A model generated the notes under the pieces. The model saw only the letters and a program-made list of their open reading frames with translations. It was not told the origin of the DNA and searched no databases. 18,506 bases of DNA, from the NCBI GenBank assembly GCA_964450115.1, contig CAYVCD010000023.1:1-18506 (forward strand), in the 5' to 3' direction. The DNA comes from 2-01-FULL-45-10 sp964450115. Lineage in GTDB: Bacteria > Omnitrophota > Gorgyraeia > 2-01-FULL-45-10. The position numbers were made by a program, and so were the translations under genes. Shown in pieces: positions 17,218 to 18,506 of the stretch (position 1 is the stretch's first letter; each line of letters begins with the position of its first letter).

Positions 17218-17843
17218 TACTTGTTCCCCTCCCTGACTAATTGCCAGAATAATGATTCGTTATAAAGAACGATTCTATCGCTCCACAATTCGTGATAAAA
17301 CTCGGCCTTTTTCCTAATGCCTTCTGCGAATTTTTCTATCGTTGTAGAAATTGGGCGAATTTCTAAAAGAGGGCTCACGTCTATTTTTGCCTTGTTTAGT
17401 ACGCTGACAACGTCGTTATCTTTGTCGGAACTAACAGCCAGTATATCAATATCGCTACCCTTAACCCACTCGCCTCTGGCTACTGACCCAAAAAGAACTA
17501 CAAGTTGGATTTGTCTTTTTGATAATTCAATAACATTGGCAGTATATTTATCTAACAGGCGGGCAATGCTTTTATTTTTGCCGTAGAATGCCTTTTTCCT
17601 TTTTAGCTCCATATATTCGAAAAGCTTAAGCAAGTCCTCGCTATCAAGATTCGGTTTGAATAAGGACATATTCGAGATGTCGCGTCTTTTAAATAAGCCG
17701 TCTTTTACAAATTGCCGCATAGTATCGTTAACATTATTTAACGAAACCTTGGAAACACGGGAGATCTCTCGCAAGTGAATCTCGTCCGCGGGATCACTCA
17801 TAAATACTTCTACTATCTTCTTTCTTTGTAAGGGTATCAGCAT
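17217..17843 (-). CDS. HTH-fused MNT nucleotidyltransferase, probable antitoxin
   Basis: The protein (208 aa) has an N-terminal winged HTH (about 16-56; H-L-R-E-I-S-R-V-S-K-V-S-L-N-N-V) and a minimal nucleotidyltransferase domain. The latter has L-F-G-S-V-A-R-G (117-124) and G-S-D-I-D (129-133), the two metal-binding aspartates of the Pol-beta fold. I set the start at 17843, where GAGGT (17849-17853) stands 5 nt upstream. An alternative ATG at 17855 adds four residues but has only a weak GGAA. Together with the overlapping HEPN gene this fits an antitoxin-toxin pair. The fused HTH suggests it represses its own promoter. Confidence 0.9.
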   Translation of the reverse strand: MLIPLQRKKIVEVFMSDPADEIHLREISRVSKVSLNNVNDTMRQFVKDGLFKRRDISNMSLFKPNLDSEDLLKLFEYMELKRKKAFYGKNKSIARLLDKYTANVIELSKRQIQLVVLFGSVARGEWVKGSDIDILAVSSDKDNDVVSVLNKAKIDVSPLLEIRPISTTIEKFAEGIRKKAEFYHELWSDRIVLYNESLFWQLVREGNK

Positions 17844-17863
17844 ATATGACCTCATAAGTTAAT

Positions 17864-17899
17864 GTTCCATAACATGGTTCAACTGTTCTATATTATGGT
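17864..17899 (-). promoter_or_regulatory. Two 15-bp direct repeats, candidate autoregulatory operators
   Basis: The pattern ACCATNNTATNGAAC occurs at 17885-17899, over the -10 element, and at 17864-17878, just after the expected start. They are 21 bp apart, two helical turns. Eleven or twelve of fifteen bases agree. The second copy also contains CCAT-gtt-ATGG. The fused HTH of the MNT protein is the natural candidate binder; this is inferred. Confidence 0.5.
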
Positions 17900-17920
17900 A
17901 CACTATGGACATATTGTCAA
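17892..17920 (-). promoter_or_regulatory. Sigma70 promoter of the MNT-HEPN pair
   Basis: On the minus strand, TTGACA (17915-17920) is 17 bp from CATAAT (17892-17897). Expected transcription start is near 17885, about 42 nt before the chosen ATG. No other gene lies between this promoter and the tRNA terminator. Confidence 0.75.
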
Positions 17921-18008
17921 TTTAAAATTTCATGCAAACGCGTTATCAGATCTATCGTATTTTCCAACATCTTAATTATAATGAGAGCTGGAATCATCTT
18001 AAGCAGAA

Positions 18009-18043
18009 AATAGCCACGATCGTTGCGAATGATCATGGCTATT
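18009..18043 (-). terminator. Intrinsic terminator of the tRNA cluster
   Basis: On the minus strand a 13-bp stem (AATAGCCATGATC with GATCGTGGCTATT, one T-G pair) encloses a 9-nt loop and is followed by TTTTCTG. It lies 35 bp after tRNA-Glu and stops transcription before the MNT-HEPN promoter. Bases 17921-18008 hold nothing recognisable. Confidence 0.7.
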
Positions 18044-18077
18044 GTCCTCTCTCCTCTTGAAACGAGAGAGGGATTTT

Positions 18078-18155
18078 TGGTAGCGCTATCGGGATTCGAA
18101 CCCGAGTCTTAAGCTTGAGAAGCTTATGTCCTAGGCCAGACTAGACGATAGCGCC
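18078..18155 (-). tRNA. tRNA-Glu (anticodon CTC)
   Basis: A complete cloverleaf read on the minus strand: acceptor GGCGCTA/TAGCGCT, D-arm GTCT/GGAC, anticodon stem TAAGC/GCTTA with loop TTCTCAA, and T-arm TCGGG-TTCGAAT-CCCGA. The discriminator is A and CCA is encoded. It reads GAG codons. It is the last gene of the three-tRNA cluster. Confidence 0.97.
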
Positions 18156-18175
18156 ACACATTCTTAAAAGGAAAA

Positions 18176-18260
18176 TGGTGCGGAGAGGGGGATTTGAACC
18201 CCCATGAGTTGCCTCAACAGCCCCTCAAACTGTCGTGTCTGCCAGTTCCACCATCTCCGC
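18176..18260 (-). tRNA. tRNA-Leu (anticodon GAG)
   Basis: A class II tRNA on the minus strand with a long variable arm. It has acceptor GCGGAGA/TCTCCGC, anticodon stem ACAGT/GCTGT (closing T-G pair) with loop TTGAGGG, a T-loop TTCAAAT, discriminator A and encoded CCA. It reads CUC/CUU leucine codons and is separated from tRNA-Glu by 20 bp. Confidence 0.97.
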
Positions 18261-18355
18261 GCACAAAATCATTTTTTACAACGAGGGTCCACTATTATAA
18301 CCGAATAACCCGCAAAAGCAAGTCTTTGAATATTTTGTCCTACTTCGCCATTCAG

Positions 18356-18454
18356 CCCGTAAATTTCGGGTATGGCTTCGTAGGAACATTCTGCTTCGCT
18401 ATAATTCCTGCGAAGCCCTACCGGCTATTGCTTGCCGAAGGGCGAAGCAGAATG
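18356..18454. repeat. Inverted-repeat-rich element between tRNA-Gln and tRNA-Leu
   Basis: Three pairings are visible in the 192-bp spacer: CCCG/CGGG with a 7-nt loop (18356-18370), a 13-bp arm pair with one mismatch (18374-18386 with 18405-18417), and a perfect 13-bp pair, CATTCTGCTTCGC (18387-18399) with its complement at 18442-18454. The last two interleave. The right arm overlaps the encoded CCA of tRNA-Gln by two bases. It looks like a small REP/MITE-like dispersed repeat or a processing structure; no gene is present. Confidence 0.55.
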
Positions 18455-18506
18455 GTTGCCCAGTTAGGATTCGAACCTAAACAAGCAGATCCAGAATCTG
18501 CTGTGC
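18453..18506 (-). tRNA. tRNA-Gln (anticodon CTG), 3' part, cut by window end
   Basis: The 3' two-thirds is present: anticodon stem GCAGA/TCTGC with loop TTCTGGA, T-arm TTAGG-TTCGAAT-CCTAA, 3' acceptor strand CTGGGCA, discriminator A and CCA. Base 72 is A, which fits the weak U1-A72 pair typical of tRNA-Gln. The 5' part lies outside the window. Confidence 0.92.

Noticed and set aside
18046..18077. CCTCTCTC/GAGAGAGG hairpin followed by ATTTTT, a plus-strand terminator look-alike
   Set aside because: No plus-strand gene lies upstream. On the minus strand, where the tRNAs are read, the stem has no following T-tract. It may only protect or help process the tRNA-Glu 3' trailer.

Overview
The window looks like bacterial chromosome from a Gram-negative (diderm) lineage: it encodes a complete tripartite RND efflux pump with an outer-membrane TolC-type channel, exported proteins with signal peptides, and tRNAs with encoded CCA ends. 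The very long repeat-rich exported protein, whose N-terminus carries a short hydrophobic stretch ending in D-I-S-W-A, resembles giant proteins I associate with Candidatus Omnitrophota. That placement is inference, not proof. Almost every gene is on the minus strand, so transcription runs from high to low coordinates.

Reading in the direction of transcription. (1) 18506-18078: three tRNA genes, Gln(CTG, cut by the window end), Leu(GAG) and Glu(CTC), followed by a terminator hairpin. An inverted-repeat-rich element lies between Gln and Leu. (2) 17843-16720: an HTH-fused MNT nucleotidyltransferase and a HEPN protein overlapping by one base. This is a toxin-antitoxin type pair with a sigma70-type promoter and two 15-bp direct repeats placed as possible operators. 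(3) 16644-14803: typA/bipA, a ribosome-associated GTPase. (4) 14757-3906: a probable six-gene operon of about 10.8 kb. It begins with a TTGACT-17-TATACT promoter and a perfect palindrome at the expected start of transcription. Then follow a ROK-family HTH regulator, a small zinc-ribbon protein, a TolC-family channel, a membrane-fusion protein, and two different RND permeases of 1054 residues each. Spacings are -14 to +19 bp. (5) 3805-1: promoter and start of a giant secreted repeat protein that runs off the left edge. It is broken by a 100-N assembly gap lying inside a 243-bp tandem repeat.

The likely logic of the efflux locus is that the ROK protein represses its own operon until a ligand is sensed. 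The two permeases then share one adaptor and one outer-membrane channel, possibly as a mixed trimer as in MdtB/MdtC. The first permease (7083-10247) has a canonical layout. The second (3906-7070) carries a roughly 40-residue hydrophobic insertion near TM2/TM3. Both lack the classical second aspartate and the lysine of the AcrB proton relay. The giant gene has its own promoter, and no clear terminator separates it from the pump operon.

The most unusual items are the insertion in the second permease, the zinc-ribbon gene inside the operon, the EF-hand-like loop in the 81-residue repeat of the giant protein, and the two candidate operator arrangements (ROK and MNT-HEPN). No CRISPR array, rRNA gene, insertion sequence or phage gene was seen.
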